From Tupaia tana (lineage: Eukaryota; Chordata; Mammalia; Scandentia; Tupaiidae): a stretch of DNA of 64,000 nucleotides. The position numbers and the translations under genes were made by a program. The stretch spans positions 29,574,452 to 29,638,451 of the forward strand of contig JAKSZU010000018.1 of assembly GCA_026018925.1 (NCBI GenBank), read 5' to 3'. Of the stretch, positions 43,357 to 58,856 are shown piece after piece (positions within the stretch are counted from its first letter, which is position 1; the number at the start of each line of letters is the position of its first letter). The notes under the pieces were generated by a model. The model was not told the origin of the DNA. It saw only the letters and a program-made list of their open reading frames with translations, and searched no databases.

Positions 43357-43599
43357 AGCATGTTTTTCAAGCTGTTGGGTTAGAGCCCAGCCAGCCATGT
43401 GGGATCCAGCAGCCTCAACCACCACACCACTGGCTGGCTTGGACTTCCATGTATTCTACTGGTTAGGCGGTTCCCCAACCAAGTTTAAGAGAGGAGACAT
43501 AACTTCAGTTCTTGATGGGAGGAATGCCAGAGAATTTGTGACCATCTTTTAATTCATTTTACCATCTCTGGATCTAGGAACAAATGGGGATAAAGATAA

Positions 43600-43790
43600 T
43601 AGTACTTAATCCACATGTGTTGAATATTGTGCTAAGTATTTAAAAATAATATTCCCTTTTGAAGTATTTGAAACCCTATGAGAAAAAACCAAAAACTACT
43701 AAAAGGTGAGTAGTACAATATTACTACCATTTTATGGCTTGGGAAACCAAGGCTTAGTGAGGCCTACCTCCAGTTCTACTCTAAAGGGCC
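43600..43790 (-). repeat. MIR
   Basis: ATTGTGCTAAGTATTTAAA, CCATTTTATGGCTTGGGAAA and CAAGGCTTAGTGAGGCC match reversed MIR. Confidence 0.7.
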
Positions 43791-44449
43791 TGTTTTCACT
43801 ATCGTGCTATTAGCCTCAATCTCTGGTTGTTAAATCATACTCTTGGAAATCAGAACCTGAATTTTTTCTCCAGAATCTCCAGAATTAAGCCCTTTTCCCA
43901 CTTGAACAAAAACTTCAAGTTGACTTGAATATATTAAACGGTGCTTTTTCATTAATAATAGCTTTTAAAATTCTTTGTGGGTTGACATTAGGTTTTTTTT
44001 CTAAGCGAATAAATAGTACAAGATGAATGATGGACAGTCTTGGAAAGAGCTGATCTTAGCTGGACAGTTGTTATCATGGAAACACTTTTAACATGGTTGA
44101 AATTCATACAAAAGTCATTTTCTGCCTGTGAAACTATTTCAGTTTTTGTGACTGAATCACTGTTTTCTGGCACTTTTGCACAGAACATTTTGCACTTTTT
44201 CTTGCTCCACATCATTCAAAAAAGGTGGCAATTCATTAAAAAAAGTCCTTATTTGGCGGGAACCCTGGATTTCCCCAATGAATCATTGGGGAAATTCCAT
44301 CAATTAGTTTTTCATGGTTTTCCTCTTGGTAATAATATATTAGCAGTAAAAGTCTAGCTTTAAATTTGTCTTAAAATGCTTCTGTTCACTGCACAATATG
44401 GATTCATTTTCTTCCACACAGTTTGATAATCCCTAATTTTTTCTCTTCT
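43791..44449. other. intergenic, unassigned
   Basis: AT-rich, single-copy. A minus-strand open frame at 43988-44215 (75 codons) matches nothing I know. Confidence 0.4.
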
Positions 44450-44492
44450 TTTTTTTTTTTTTGAAGTTTTTTTGCCATAGGGCTCATGTGCT

Positions 44493-44569
<77 letters not shown>

Positions 44570-44752
44570 AAGTGAGAAATCACACTCCGGGGGGATGGCC
44601 ATGCCACAGTCCCTTCTCCATTCTCCTCCTGGGATTTCGGTCATGTGCACATACATGTTCAGCATGATTTTTATGCCACCAGATCTGGGACTTGAACCTC
44701 AGTCGGCCACGTGGGAGTCTAGCACCTTAACCACTATACCACCTGCAGGTCT
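44450..44752 (-). repeat. SINE-C with (TG)n(GA)n
   Basis: TTTTTTTGCCATAGGGCTC, then (TG)n 44496-44532 and (GA)n 44533-44565. CCACCTGCAGGTC head end. Confidence 0.92.
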
Positions 44753-45059
44753 GTTTCTCTTCTATGTGGTGTACATAGCTCCAGGATTCCAACTTTGCCA
44801 CCATTCTGGAGATGTAATCAATTTCATATTGCAGTCCATTTATTTTGTGAACTAGAAGGTAAGAGCTGGAAATGTAGACCATCTTAGGAACAAAGTTCAA
44901 GGGTAGATTCTAGAAAGCAATTAGGCTCCTGCATTCCTTTGACTACTGACAGATTATTCCATCTATTTTTCTCAATTGCCATTGAATTTACAAACTACCT
45001 CCTTCACCTTGTAGCTGGAGTATTTCAGAAGGTCCTTACTGGTCTTAACTGTTTCCATT
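44753..45059. other. intergenic, unassigned
   Basis: Single-copy. Confidence 0.4.
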
Positions 45060-45662
45060 TTTGGCTTAGCCTCTATCCTTAATCCCTTCCGTTCCATTTT
45101 CCAAACAGAAGCCAGAGCCATCTTTTAAAATAATTTAGCAAGGAACTCCCATGCAACTTAAGCATGCAAAGTTAACCTTTGCTTTCGACTGCATTTAGGA
45201 TAAAATGTAAAATAATGTGACCTTTGTGAGCAGTTCCCTGGCCTCTAACAGTGGAACGTACGTGCCACCTGTCTCACTAGCCGCAAGGCTCTTCCATCAG
45301 ATCCTGAGGACTCCCGAGTGCCTTTCCGTGTCACTGAAGCCCTTTGGTCATCACATTGTGCTCACACAGTTACTTGGTCCTGGAAGCCTGTCCCGTCTCT
45401 CTACTTCCTCCTTTACATCCTACTAATGTTATTTCCTCAGGTATCAGGTTTTCTGATACCTCCCTTCCCCCAAACCATCTAAATTAGGCCCCTCTCAATC
45501 TCTCTAGGACCCTATTCTTTTCTTTCAGGGCACTAACAATTTGTTAAAATAAGTACAAATATATTGTTTTCTCCCATACTAAGCACCGATATTTTATATG
45601 CTACAAAGGGACAGTGTCTGGCACATATTAGGTGCTCAATAAATAATTGCTGGATGGATAAC
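45060..45662 (+). repeat. L2 LINE 3' fragment
   Basis: GGGACAGTGTCTGGCACATA, TTAGGTGCTCAATAAATAAT and an upstream CAGTTCCCTGGCCTC region follow the L2 3' end. No coding capacity. Confidence 0.85.
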
Positions 45663-45769
45663 CTTACTTCTTAATTCTAATATTTGATCTTCTGAAAAGT
45701 AGCCCTGTAACTGACGGTATAATGTCTTAGAACCTTAGCAGCAGTAACCAATGAAAATTGTGAAATCTT

Positions 45770-47213
45770 AGTCAAAAAAGGCAACAGATGTTTTATTCTT
45801 CATTGCAAATTACTGTATTCACCACAAGCTAAAGAACATATATCTGAAGCTATATTTATATATATATTTGGTTTATGGAAGACTAAAGACATGGAAAAAG
45901 AAGTCCAGCACCTCAACAAGTACAGCCAGGAAGGAAATCAGCTCTGGAATAGGACAGGTTTAATGAACTACAAACAAGAAAGGGTGAGAAAGGAAGAAAA
46001 AAATGTGCATTGAGTTTAAGACACTGTAAAACTCAGAAGACATATTTACTATTCAAGTATAAACTCAGTAAGGACTTGGCATAAATTGAAAGGCAGCTGC
46101 TGAGGTACACCCTTATAAAATAAGTTCTATGAATTTACAATTCTACCTTCCAATTTTCTGGGAGAGAAAAACCAAACTCTTGAAGGTCTTCACTGGAGAC
46201 CCTGAGAGGGATTAACACTTTTGATGAAGACGTCGTCGACAATTCATGATTGAATTTACTATTCAAAAGCATGTATTTATTTAAAACAATAGGAATATGT
46301 GTTCTCAGACTGTTCTCTAGAGTTTTGCAGACTATTAGTTCAAGAGTGTCAAAGTATATCACTTCCAAAAACAATACTGATTAAAAAAAATTTTTTTAAA
46401 CAAAACCCAAAAAACCTGATTTGCTGATGGTTCCTTAAAAATATCCTAAATACCAAATTTTCTCCAGTCTAACATTACAACTAATTTAAGAATTCCTCCT
46501 GCATTGGTAAAACTTTTTTCTCACAAAATGTGGGTACTGAAATTGGATAAAAACATCATGAATGTGAAAATACCACCAATTTTCTGCAGTTAAAAAAAAA
46601 CTAGAATGTTCTTTGGAATCACTGAAATATCAAAAAATTTGGGTTTTTTTTTCTACAGTCTGTGCACCTTCTTTCAGGTCCTCCATGTTGCTTGTAGTAA
46701 TGACCTGTGTGATTCTAGTCTTATAGATTCAAGTCTTGCAGTGCAATATCCACGCTTAACACACTGGTGTCTCTCTGACCAGTGGGAATTTATGCTTAAC
46801 CCAGACATGCTGTTATGCTTCTCCATAATGACTTCTGCCCAAAATAAAAACGTTAGAATATGACACGAAACATCCTGTGTTAAACAATCAAATGAACCCA
46901 ACGTGGAGAATCCTGGTGTGGTTTCAGCACTCAGGAGGGCATCGTCTCCTATTGTTTTTCATGGAAGTACCAGAGGCCTGGCTGTTAGCATTCAGCTTTC
47001 CTTGGCCTTCAAGGAATCTCTCAGGGCTGGCAAGTTGGATTAGATTCTAAGAGAATTTTGTCTTTGTCAAACTACCATTTTTAGCATAAAATCTGGCCAT
47101 GGCTATAAGTTTCAATGTGCGTACAAATGATTAGAGATGGATTTTTTCTTTGTTTTTCTTTTCAACATCGGCTGGAACTGAGAAAGTCAGTCTGTGATGC
47201 CTCTTCACCTGGG
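45770..47213 (-). other. RSPRY1: RSPRY1 3' UTR (extent estimated)
   Basis: About 1.4 kb of repeat-free sequence follows the stop. A canonical minus-strand AATAAA (plus TTTATT at 45792-45797) lies just before an old L2 fragment begins, and is taken as the signal. A second AATAAA at about 46274 could be an earlier alternative site. Confidence 0.6.
45792..45797 (-). terminator. RSPRY1: candidate RSPRY1 polyadenylation signal
   Basis: AATAAA on the minus strand about 1.4 kb past the RSPRY1 stop, followed by U-rich sequence (TTTTTTGACT). Confidence 0.5.
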
Positions 47214-47363
<150 letters not shown>

Positions 47364-47782
47364 CTATTAACAACCAGATCTAAAATGTTAACAAGTTTGT
47401 TAATTGAAGGGGTAATAATTATACAGTTTTAAAAAGTAAAGTTAATACGTAACAAATTTCCCTCCCGTTTCTGATCTTCAATCTTCCTCTTCAGAGGAAC
47501 ACATCAAATAAAAGTCATGGCATTCTTCCAGAAAGTCTGTATGTGCACAGCATATACATATAGATGTATACATGTGAGTGGGGCTATAATGCTATTTTTC
47601 CCCCCGGCTAGCATATTCCAGTATCATTTACTGAGTAGTTCATCTTTCACCACAGATTAGATGCAATACTTTTATTATACATCAATTTTTATTTTTAGTT
47701 CTATTTCCAGCTTCTTCTATTCTGTTCCATTGTTCCATCATTCTTGTCAAATACTGGGACTAGACTACTTATGTGTATTTTA

Positions 47783-47784
<2 letters not shown>

Positions 47785-47819
<35 letters not shown>

Positions 47820-48082
47820 ATATATATATAATTTTTGTACAGAGTTTTTTGTTATCGGATGCATGCACTTTCCGGAGAGATAGAGAGAAACAGTAAGCGA
47901 GAAATCACCCACCAGAGGGGATGACCACGCTGCAATCCCTTCTTCTCTGTTCTCCTCTTGGGATTTTGGGCATGCACTTACCACATACCCAGCATGAGTT
48001 TTAAGCTGCCGGGCCTGGGACTCAAACTGTGGTCAACTATGTGGGAGTCCAGTGACATAACTGTTACACCGTCTGCTGATCC
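47785..48082 (-). repeat. SINE-A with (CA)n(TA)n tail and TSD
   Basis: TATTTTAATA before the (AC)n tract and after GCTGATCCC. Body GTTATCGGATGCATGCAC. Confidence 0.9.
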
Positions 48083-48565
48083 CTATTTTAATATATTTGA
48101 AGATATGGTAGGGTTGTTCTTTCCAAACCTCTTCTTTCTCGAGATTTTCTTACCTTAAACTTTTAAATTAGCTCATCTATTCCTGGGAGGTGGGGGAAGG
48201 GATCACTTTGCCCTTTTCATATGGACCATATTAAGCTTAGAGTTTAGGGAAAACTATGACGTTTATAGTACAGGTCTTCCTACCCAAGAACATTCATTCT
48301 TTTAAGTCTTCTGCTACATTCCTTGGTAGTTTAAATGTCTTTATATAGGCATCACATATTTCTTGGTCTGTATTCTCAGGTAGCTTATTTTTTTATCATT
48401 GTGAAAGGAATCTTCAGTTACATTATCTGATTGGTGGTTATTTATACATACAGCTAGAAGAGCTATGAATTTTTGTATATTTTGTAAGTCACAGTGGCAT
48501 TTTAATTTTCTCCCTAGCACCTCTTGCAATGCTTCCAGAGGGTCATTATTAAAAAATTGCTACTA
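48083..48565. other. RSPRY1 intron, unassigned
   Basis: Single-copy. Confidence 0.45.
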
Positions 48566-48805
48566 GGGGCCAGCAGGTGGTGTGGTGGTTAAGGCGCTGG
48601 ACTCCCACATTGGTGACTGCAGTTTGAGTCCTGGACCCAGTGGTTTGAAACTCACATGTGTGCGTGCGTGCCCACAATCCCAAGATGAGATTTGAGGAGA
48701 AGGGACTGCAGCATGGCCGTATCCCTGGGGGGTGGGATGGGATTTCTTGCTTTCCCTCTTTCTGTCTCTCTTGCTGTATCTGGCTGTAAAACCCTGACAA
48801 CTAAA
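48566..48805 (+). repeat. SINE-A/C
   Basis: GGGGCCAGCAGGTGGTGTGG head; ends GGCTGTAAAACCCTGACAAC. Confidence 0.9.
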
Positions 48806-49954
<1,149 letters not shown>

Positions 49955-49959
49955 TTACG

Positions 49960-50135
49960 CTTTGTTCAGACAAGTTTTCATGCATGAGTTTTCATTTCAG
50001 TCTTACAATGATTTTCTAAAGTAGGGAATGAAGGAGGTATGACCACTCCCATTTTACAGATGAAGAATTAAAGGTTAAGGAAATAGTTTGTATAAGGCCA
50101 CACATAGTAGAGTCAGGAACTGAATTAAAATCCCT
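49960..50135 (-). repeat. MIR
   Basis: CTCCCATTTTACAGATGAAG, AAGGCCACACATAGTAGAG and GAACTGAATTAAAATCCC match reversed MIR. Confidence 0.85.
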
Positions 50136-50469
50136 TGGTTCTACGTCCAGTGCTGTTTTCATTAAAAACACATTTATTTAAAGCAAATTTCAACCTTGTA
50201 AGTCAGACATCTCAAGAGTCTGATGAAAAACATAAAGCCTTTCCCAAAATACATAGACACACACACACACACGTGTTTTTACACAATTTCAAGGGCTTTA
50301 TGACAGTCCACCATAGACTTCCTCAAAGTCCAGAAACCTTAAGTTAGAACCTTCCTTTGTATTGTGACTCGGCATGGAACGGTAAAGCAGAGCGGCAGAG
50401 CCAATCCTCTAAAGGTATAGCCCTGATGTACCTTTAAGCGAAACATGAAATACTCAGTTCACTTATGGG

Positions 50470-51300
50470 CTTAGTGTGCCAGGCACTACTGCAAACCTTG
50501 GGGAGTGAGCAGGGAACAGAGGACTAAAGAGGTATGCCTGCCTTCAGGGAGCTTATGCTCTAGTGGGGGGAAATGGAAACAAGATAAATAAGTAACATAG
50601 ACAGGATATTAAATGACTACTATGAAGAAAACAAAATGGGAAGGACAGGTATGTGTCATGAAAGGTGGTGTATGAGTTAACAAGTTTAAATACGGTGACC
50701 AGGGAAGCTCTCACAAAGGTGATATTTAAGTAAAGATATGAAAGGAATGAGGTTTTTGGGTGTCTGCAAAGACCATTTTAGGTAGCAGAAACAGCAAGGG
50801 CAAAGGCCCTCCTGAGGCTATAAGAGGCCTGGTATGTTTTAAGAGCAGCAAGGAAGCCAGGGTGGCTGAAGGAGCATGGGAGAGCGTAGGAGATAAAGAA
50901 AAATATTGTGGAGAAAGTTGAGGACAAATTGTGTAGGGCCTGGTAGGTCACTGTAAGGATTTAGGCTTGAGTTTGAGCAGGGAAATGCACAAACTGATTT
51001 ATGTTGTAACAAGATCATCTGGAGGCAGTGCTGACTAGAATACAAGAGGTCAAGGTAGGAACAGAGTAGTCAGAAGCCAGAGAAAAATAATACAGGTGGG
51101 AAATGGAGGGGCCTGGACCACAGTGGCAACAGTGAGAGTGGTAAGCAGTTGGATTGGGGACCTATACTAAAGGCACAGCCCACAGAATTTGCTGAGATGG
51201 GGCATGGGAATGGCAGAAAGTAAGGGGCCAAGGATACTCTAGGATTATGGTCAGGGAAACTGGAATGAAAGGAGCTACTAACAGTTGAGGAAGACTGTAG
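50470..51300 (-). repeat. L2 LINE fragment
   Basis: TGCCAGGCACTACTGCAAAC, GGGAGCTTATGCTCTAGTGG, AGGGCAAAGGCCCTCCTGAG, AGCAAGGAAGCCAGGGTGG and GTGTAGGGCCTGGTAGGTC. Reversed, this is the L2 ORF2 end and 3' UTR. Degenerate. Confidence 0.88.
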
Positions 51301-51526
51301 TAGAGGCAGTGGCTATGTGTGGATGACTGCTGTGGTTGAGAAGTAGGAAAACAGTGCTTCACTGTACTATTATAGTCTTCGGTATTTGAAATCTTCTATG
51401 ATAAAAATGTTAAGAGAAAAAAGTGAATAGAAGAATTGGAGATGGAGAATATTTAATATAGAACAATTTACCCTGATAGTAATAGGGCCATTATCTCCTA
51501 CCCTGAAACCAGAAAAGAGTACTTCA
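51301..51526. other. RSPRY1 intron, unassigned
   Basis: Single-copy. Confidence 0.4.
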
Positions 51527-51767
51527 TTTTATTTTTTTAGTTTGTAAGAGGGTGCATGCTTTCGTCAGGGACAGAAAGAGAAAGTGAGGAAGTATCTCTC
51601 ATGGGGACAGCCATGTTGCATGAAATCCCTTCTCCTCCATTTCAGGATCTTGGGCACGCATGCATTTGTGCCTGGCTTCTTTTTCAAACTACTGGGTCTG
51701 GGACTTGAACCACATAATTGACCATGTGGAATCCAGCTGCCTTAACCACCATGCCACCAGCTAGTCC
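51527..51767 (-). repeat. SINE-C
   Basis: TTTAGTTTGTAAGAGGGTGC to CATGCCACCAGCTAGTCC. Confidence 0.88.
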
Positions 51768-51855
51768 AGGAATACTGTTCTAATAATTAAACTATGAGTA
51801 AAAAACGATCCCAAAATATGTTTTTGGAACACAGGCTGAAAATATTAATAGCACA

Positions 51856-52300
51856 GGGGCCATCAGGTGGTGTAGTGGTTAAGGCACTGGACTCCCACAT
51901 GGCTGACTTCAGTTTGATTCCTGGACCTGGTGGCTTGCTTTCTCATTTTCCCTGTGTTTCTCTCTAGTAAGTATACATGCCCTATAGCAAATTAAAAAAT
52001 AATAATAAAATTAAATACTTTTTTTTTTTTTTTTTTTGGAAAGGTCTTTGCTATAAGGCACATGCACTCGCCAGAAAGACAGAGAAAGAGAGATAGCGAG
52101 AAATCACCCCACAGGGGGATGGCCACGCTGCAATCCCTTTTCCTCCATTCTCCTCTCGGGATCTTGGGCACACATGCACACGCACCCGGCATGAGTTTAA
52201 ACTACCGGGTCCGGACTCAAACCATGGTTGACTACGTGGAAGTCCAGCGACAAAGCCATTATGCCAACTGCTGATCCCAAATAATTCTTAAAAAATATAT
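51856..52300 (+). repeat. SINE-B split in its tail by SINE-A
   Basis: GGGGCCATCAGGTGGTGTAG head. The tail AAAATTAAATA (to 52018) resumes AAATAATTCTTAAAAA at 52278. Confidence 0.9.
52019..52277 (-). repeat. SINE-A nested in a SINE-B tail
   Basis: Poly-T, GGTCTTTGCTATAAGGCAC, and CCAACTGCTGATCCC. Confidence 0.94.
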
Positions 52301-52307
52301 TAATGGC

Positions 52308-52553
52308 GGGACCAGCATTTAGTGTAATGGTTATGTCGCTGGACTCCCACATAGTCGACCGCGGTTCACGCCCTGGACCCGGTGGCTTAAACTCACGCTG
52401 GGCGCATGTGCGTGCGTGCCCAAGATCCCAAGAGGAGAATGGAGGAGAAGGGATTGCAGCGTGGCCATCCCCCATGGGGGGTGATTTCTCTCTTTCTGCC
52501 TCTCTGTTTCTCTCTGTCTGGCAAGCGCATGTGCCCTACAGCAAAAACCTCTC

Positions 52554-52588
<35 letters not shown>

Positions 52589-52591
52589 TAT
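52308..52591 (+). repeat. SINE-A with (CATA)n tail and 13-bp TSD
   Basis: ATATATTAATGGC at 52295-52307 and 52592-52604. Tail is (CATA)n(TA)n. Confidence 0.94.
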
Positions 52592-52604
52592 ATATATTAA
52601 TGGC

Positions 52605-54545
<1,941 letters not shown>

Positions 54546-54889
54546 TTAGGACAGAAGTCAACAGAATTTAAGGGGGAAAAAAAAGAAAAAAAGTTTATAT
54601 AGAGTGGTTTTCAGAATGTCATCATGAGCCGTTACACATCTAGCTTAAAAGGTGACAGAATCAGTTTACTAACCCTAGTGAGTCTGTCAATCAGAGAATA
54701 TCCTGCCTTTAACCCCCTATATCAAACTTAAGAAGAGTTTTAAGATTAAAGGGGTTCCCAATTATTTGAAAGAAATCAATTTTCCATCATAAATGCCATG
54801 TAAATGGACAAACTTTCTTTATTTTTCCCCGCTGGAGAAGAGTGCATTCCACAAATCTACTCAGATTTTTGACTGAAGAGAGCTACTTA

Positions 54890-55048
<159 letters not shown>

Positions 55049-55633
55049 CTAAATGTCTCAAGCGTTTCAATGGCAATGTACTAAAGCTGCAACTTAAGCC
55101 ACGTATTCAACATGTTCATCTCTCTCGTTTCTTCTGTAACTGATTAGATCCCTACGTACCAGTAGTTTACTGCACTACTAAAAACAAATGCTGTCAAACA
55201 AACTGTGACAAGTCATCAATTGCACAATGCATCTCAATGTCAGAGATGTTAAAATGTGGGGAATATGTGCATTTGGGGGATCGATGAAATACATACAGTT
55301 AAGAACAAATTCATGTGCTCATTTGCCTCTCTGGTGAGACTTAAAACTCCCTAGATAACAACTACCCAAAAACATGTGAAGAAAAAAAAAAAGCATTCAT
55401 CTTTAGTAATCAAATAAAACAAAATGGTGACATTTCATCTTTTGTTTTTTACACTGTCTAAGTTAAATGAAATTATAGTGATAACAGGACACTCAATGCT
55501 GGTAAAGGAAAATCTAGCAATATATAGCAAGAGCTTCAAAATTTTGAATATCCCCCTCCCCTAGCCAGGTAAGTTTTATTTTTAAGAATTTAGCTTGAGA
55601 AAATCTAGAATGGTTTATAATGATAATTTTAAG

Positions 55634-55882
55634 GACCGGCCCTGTAGCACAGCATAGTACTGTGTGTGGGGAGACAGATCCCACATGGCCAACTACAGTT
55701 TGGATCAGCAGCTTGAAAAACATGTTGGGTGTGTGTATGTGCATGCCCCAAATCCTGATGGAGTAGAGAAATGGGGGAGAAAGGACTGTGACATGACAAC
55801 ACCTCTTCTCACTCCCACCTTGGAGGGTTCTGTCTATCTCTGACAAGCACATGTGTCCTCTGGCAAAAAAAAAAAAAAGGGG
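55634..55882 (+). repeat. SINE-C/D, old
   Basis: GGACCGGCCCTGTAGCACAG head, GGGTGTGTGTATGTGCATGC, and (A)14(G)9 at the end. Confidence 0.8.
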
Positions 55883-56084
55883 GGGGGGAGCAAAAATGTC
55901 AATGTCCAACAGATGCATTAATCAATATATTGGTAAAACAACGATGTGAGTAAACATTGAGAAGCCATTAGCAAGTACCGTGATTTAATAACTTGGAAAG
56001 CTGTTCAAAGTATTAAGTATAACAACAAAAAATATACACACCAAATTTAAATTACAAAAAAAAATGTAAATGGAGAAATTATTC

Positions 56085-56336
56085 TTTTTTTTTTTTATTT
56101 TTTAAAGATTTTTTTGCCCATAGGGTACCTTTGCTCACTGGAGAGACAGAGACAGAATGAGGGGAGGTCTGAAAGCACCCTACCAGGGGGGTCTGGCAAT
56201 GCTGCAATCCCTTCTCCTTTCAGGATTTTGGGCACACACGCTCATGTGCCTGTTGTTATTTTTAAGCTGCTGGGTCCAGGGCTCGAACTGCAGTTGGTCA
56301 TGTGAGAGTCCAGCACCTTACCCACCATGCCACCTT
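56085..56336 (-). repeat. SINE-A/C
   Basis: AAAGATTTTTTTGCCCATAGG to CCCACCATGCCACCTT. Confidence 0.88.
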
Positions 56337-56353
56337 TACTTTCCTATTAATTT

Positions 56354-56598
56354 AAGGACTTTTTTTAAACAACAGAGGGTGTATGTGCTGAACAGAAAGA
56401 CCAAGGGAGAGGAAGAGACAGAGAGAGGGAGGGTTGTCAACTATAGTCCCTTCTCCACATCTCCATTTTGTTAGGATTTTGGGCACTCAAGCACACCTGC
56501 CCAAGCACGTCCCGCAAGCCACCAGGGTCAGGATTAGAGCCTTGTTTGGCTATACGGGATATGGCTTCCTCAACCACTAGGCCATGGGGCTAGCCCTA
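56354..56598 (-). repeat. SINE-C/D, old
   Basis: GATTTTGGGCACTCAAGCAC to GGCCATGGGGCTAGCCC. Confidence 0.75.
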
Positions 56599-56797
56599 AT
56601 TTAAGAATTTATTAGTGTGAAATCTTCTTTATACCAGAAGGGCTCCACTAGAGGTAAATTCTTCAAGGATATTGTTCATATCCATAGCAGTGATACACAG
56701 GCTAATATCCCTTTTCATATTCTATCTTGTTCTAATAGATATTTTAAGGCCTAACGTAATAAATGCCTCATAATAACCAGATGTCTTAACCTAGTCA

Positions 56798-56938
<141 letters not shown>

Positions 56939-57144
56939 CTAGAGAGAGAGACAAGACCCAGAAGGTTAGCAAGGTCTACCTGCTTGGACCTGGAAGAAAG
57001 TGTTTCTTTTAGAACCATTGACCTAGTGGCTGTTATTCTAGCTTTCTGGATGAAGAGAGAACCTATGATTCTTGGAAAATACTAAAATTATGTCCTAAAT
57101 CTTGGTTTCAAGTGAATAGATCAGGATTTCACCAACAAATACTT

Positions 57145-57340
57145 GCCAAGTGCCTCCTTTGTTTCAGGCACTTTCACATTTGTTAGTTCATTTAATTCTC
57201 AATAACCACACCAAGTGGGTGGTGGTATTAACACTGTATTTTAAGGGAAACTAAGGCTCAGAGAGGTCAGCTATCTTGTAGTTGGCCAAGGATAATTTTG
57301 GACCTAAATTCTGATTCCAGGATTAGTATTCTTCCCATTT
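57145..57340 (-). repeat. MIR
   Basis: GGCACTTTCACATTTGTTAG, TAAGGCTCAGAGAGGTCAGC and TTGGCCAAGGATAATTTTGG. Confidence 0.85.
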
Positions 57341-57560
57341 CACACATTTCTTACTTGTAATTGACTTCAAAATACCCAAATGCTAAATGATTTCAAAACT
57401 GCAGACAAGAGCAAATTTCAGTAGATGATTATCTAAAAGCTATTCTGAGGTCAGTTCAACTTGAGCATCACATAGGTCCCTGACAGTTTCTTCTTTTATT
57501 ACTGACTGCCTCTTAATTATTTCACAGAATTCTTAAAAATAAAAGAGTAGATGGAATCTT

Positions 57561-57828
57561 TTTTTTTTGGGGGGGGGGGGAGGTTTTTGCTATAGGGCAT
57601 GTGTGCTCGCCAGACAGACAGAGACAGACAGAGAGACAGAAAGCGAGAAATCATCCCCCAGAGGGGATGGCCACGCCGCAATCCCTTCTCCTCCATTCTC
57701 CTCTTGGGATCTTGGGTACGCACGCACACGCGCCCAGCGTGAGTTTTAAGCCACTGGGTCCGGGACACGAACCGTGGTCAACTACATGGGAGTCCAGCGA
57801 CATAGCCATTACGCTAACTGCTGGTCCC
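57561..57828 (-). repeat. young SINE-A with perfect 18-bp TSD
   Basis: AAGAGTAGATGGAATCTT at 57543-57560 and 57829-57846. GAGGTTTTTGCTATAGGGC to CTAACTGCTGGTCCC. Confidence 0.96.
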
Positions 57829-57862
57829 AAGAGTAGATGGAATCTTAAGAAATTATTTTAAG

Positions 57863-58039
57863 GGGCCAGCAGGTAGCATGGTGGTTAGGGCACTTGACTC
57901 CCACATGGTAGACTGTGGTTTGAGTCCCAGACTTGGCAGCTTGCTTTCTGACTTTCGCCCTCTTTCTTCCTGGTGAGCATGTGGGCCCTATAGCAAATAA
58001 AAAAATAATCATAATAAAATAATAAATAATATAAAAAAG
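57863..58039 (+). repeat. SINE-B with perfect 14-bp TSD
   Basis: GAAATTATTTTAAG at 57849-57862 and 58040-58053. This copy keeps CATGTGGGCCCTATAGC, a SINE-A-like 3' end. Confidence 0.95.
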
Positions 58040-58204
58040 GAAATTATTTTAAGTCCTCATTAAAAAAGAAGAATAAATGGAAAGAACATGCAAATCAGAC
58101 AACTACTAACTCTAAGGATCAATAGGGAAAAGCTTTAGTGCAAAAGAGGAATGAATATATGGGCCAAATCCAACTAAGATCTCAGGCCCTGATAGTTTGT
58201 TTTT

Positions 58205-58395
58205 CTTTTTATTTTTATTAAAGAATTATTTATTTATTTAATTCCATTTGTTATTATTATTATTTTTTTAATTTGACCAGAGAGAGAGAGAGAAAGGGAA
58301 AGCGAGAAAGCAAGCTGCCAGGTCCAGGACTCGAACTGCTATTGGCCATGTGTGACTCTAGTTGCCTTTAATCACCACGTCAACTGCTGGCCCCT
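58205..58395 (-). repeat. SINE-B
   Basis: TTTATTTAATTCCATTTG tail to CGTCAACTGCTGGCCCC. Confidence 0.92.
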
Positions 58396-58580
58396 GTCTT
58401 TCTACAGAGTAAACAGTGCAGGGAGGAAACTGGAAAAAAGTTCTGACAAACTCCTTAACTAAGATGTACAAAATTCTTAGATTACAACATACTGAATTTA
58501 GATGGATTTTCTCCAAAGGGACACCTCTGAATTAGCTGCAGATATGCAATATTCAGACTACTGAAGAGTTGCATGAGAAG

Positions 58581-58805
58581 CTGGCTCGCCAGGGCAGTGG
58601 TTAAGTACAGTACCATAGGGAGCCAAATCCACATGACTGACCAGGGTTTGAATCCCAGCCATGGAGGCTTGAAAAACACATTAGGCACTCGTGTGTACCT
58701 GCCCAAATCCTGACAAGGTACAAAAATGGAGAAAAAAGGATTGGCGTGTGACCATGCCCATTGGGGGGAGCTCTCTTTCTCTCTCTCTGGCTACTGTACA
58801 TGCTC

Positions 58806-58853
<48 letters not shown>
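58581..58853 (+). repeat. SINE-C/D with 44-A tail
   Basis: GGCTCGCCAGGGCAGTGG head, GGTTTGAATCCCAG B-box-like, then an uninterrupted A tract 58810-58853. Confidence 0.82.

Positions 58854-58856
<3 letters not shown>

Larger units (their letters stand above)
42621..43440 (-). repeat. SINE-C hosting a hAT element and a SINE-B
   Basis: The pieces TTTTAGTTTGCTGTAGGG (to 42639), 43018-43168 and 43357-43440 join into one SINE-C that ends CACTGGCTGGCTT. Confidence 0.88.

Noticed and set aside
43988-44215. 75-codon minus-strand open frame, possible transposase remnant
   Set aside because: No inverted repeats and no known domain signature.
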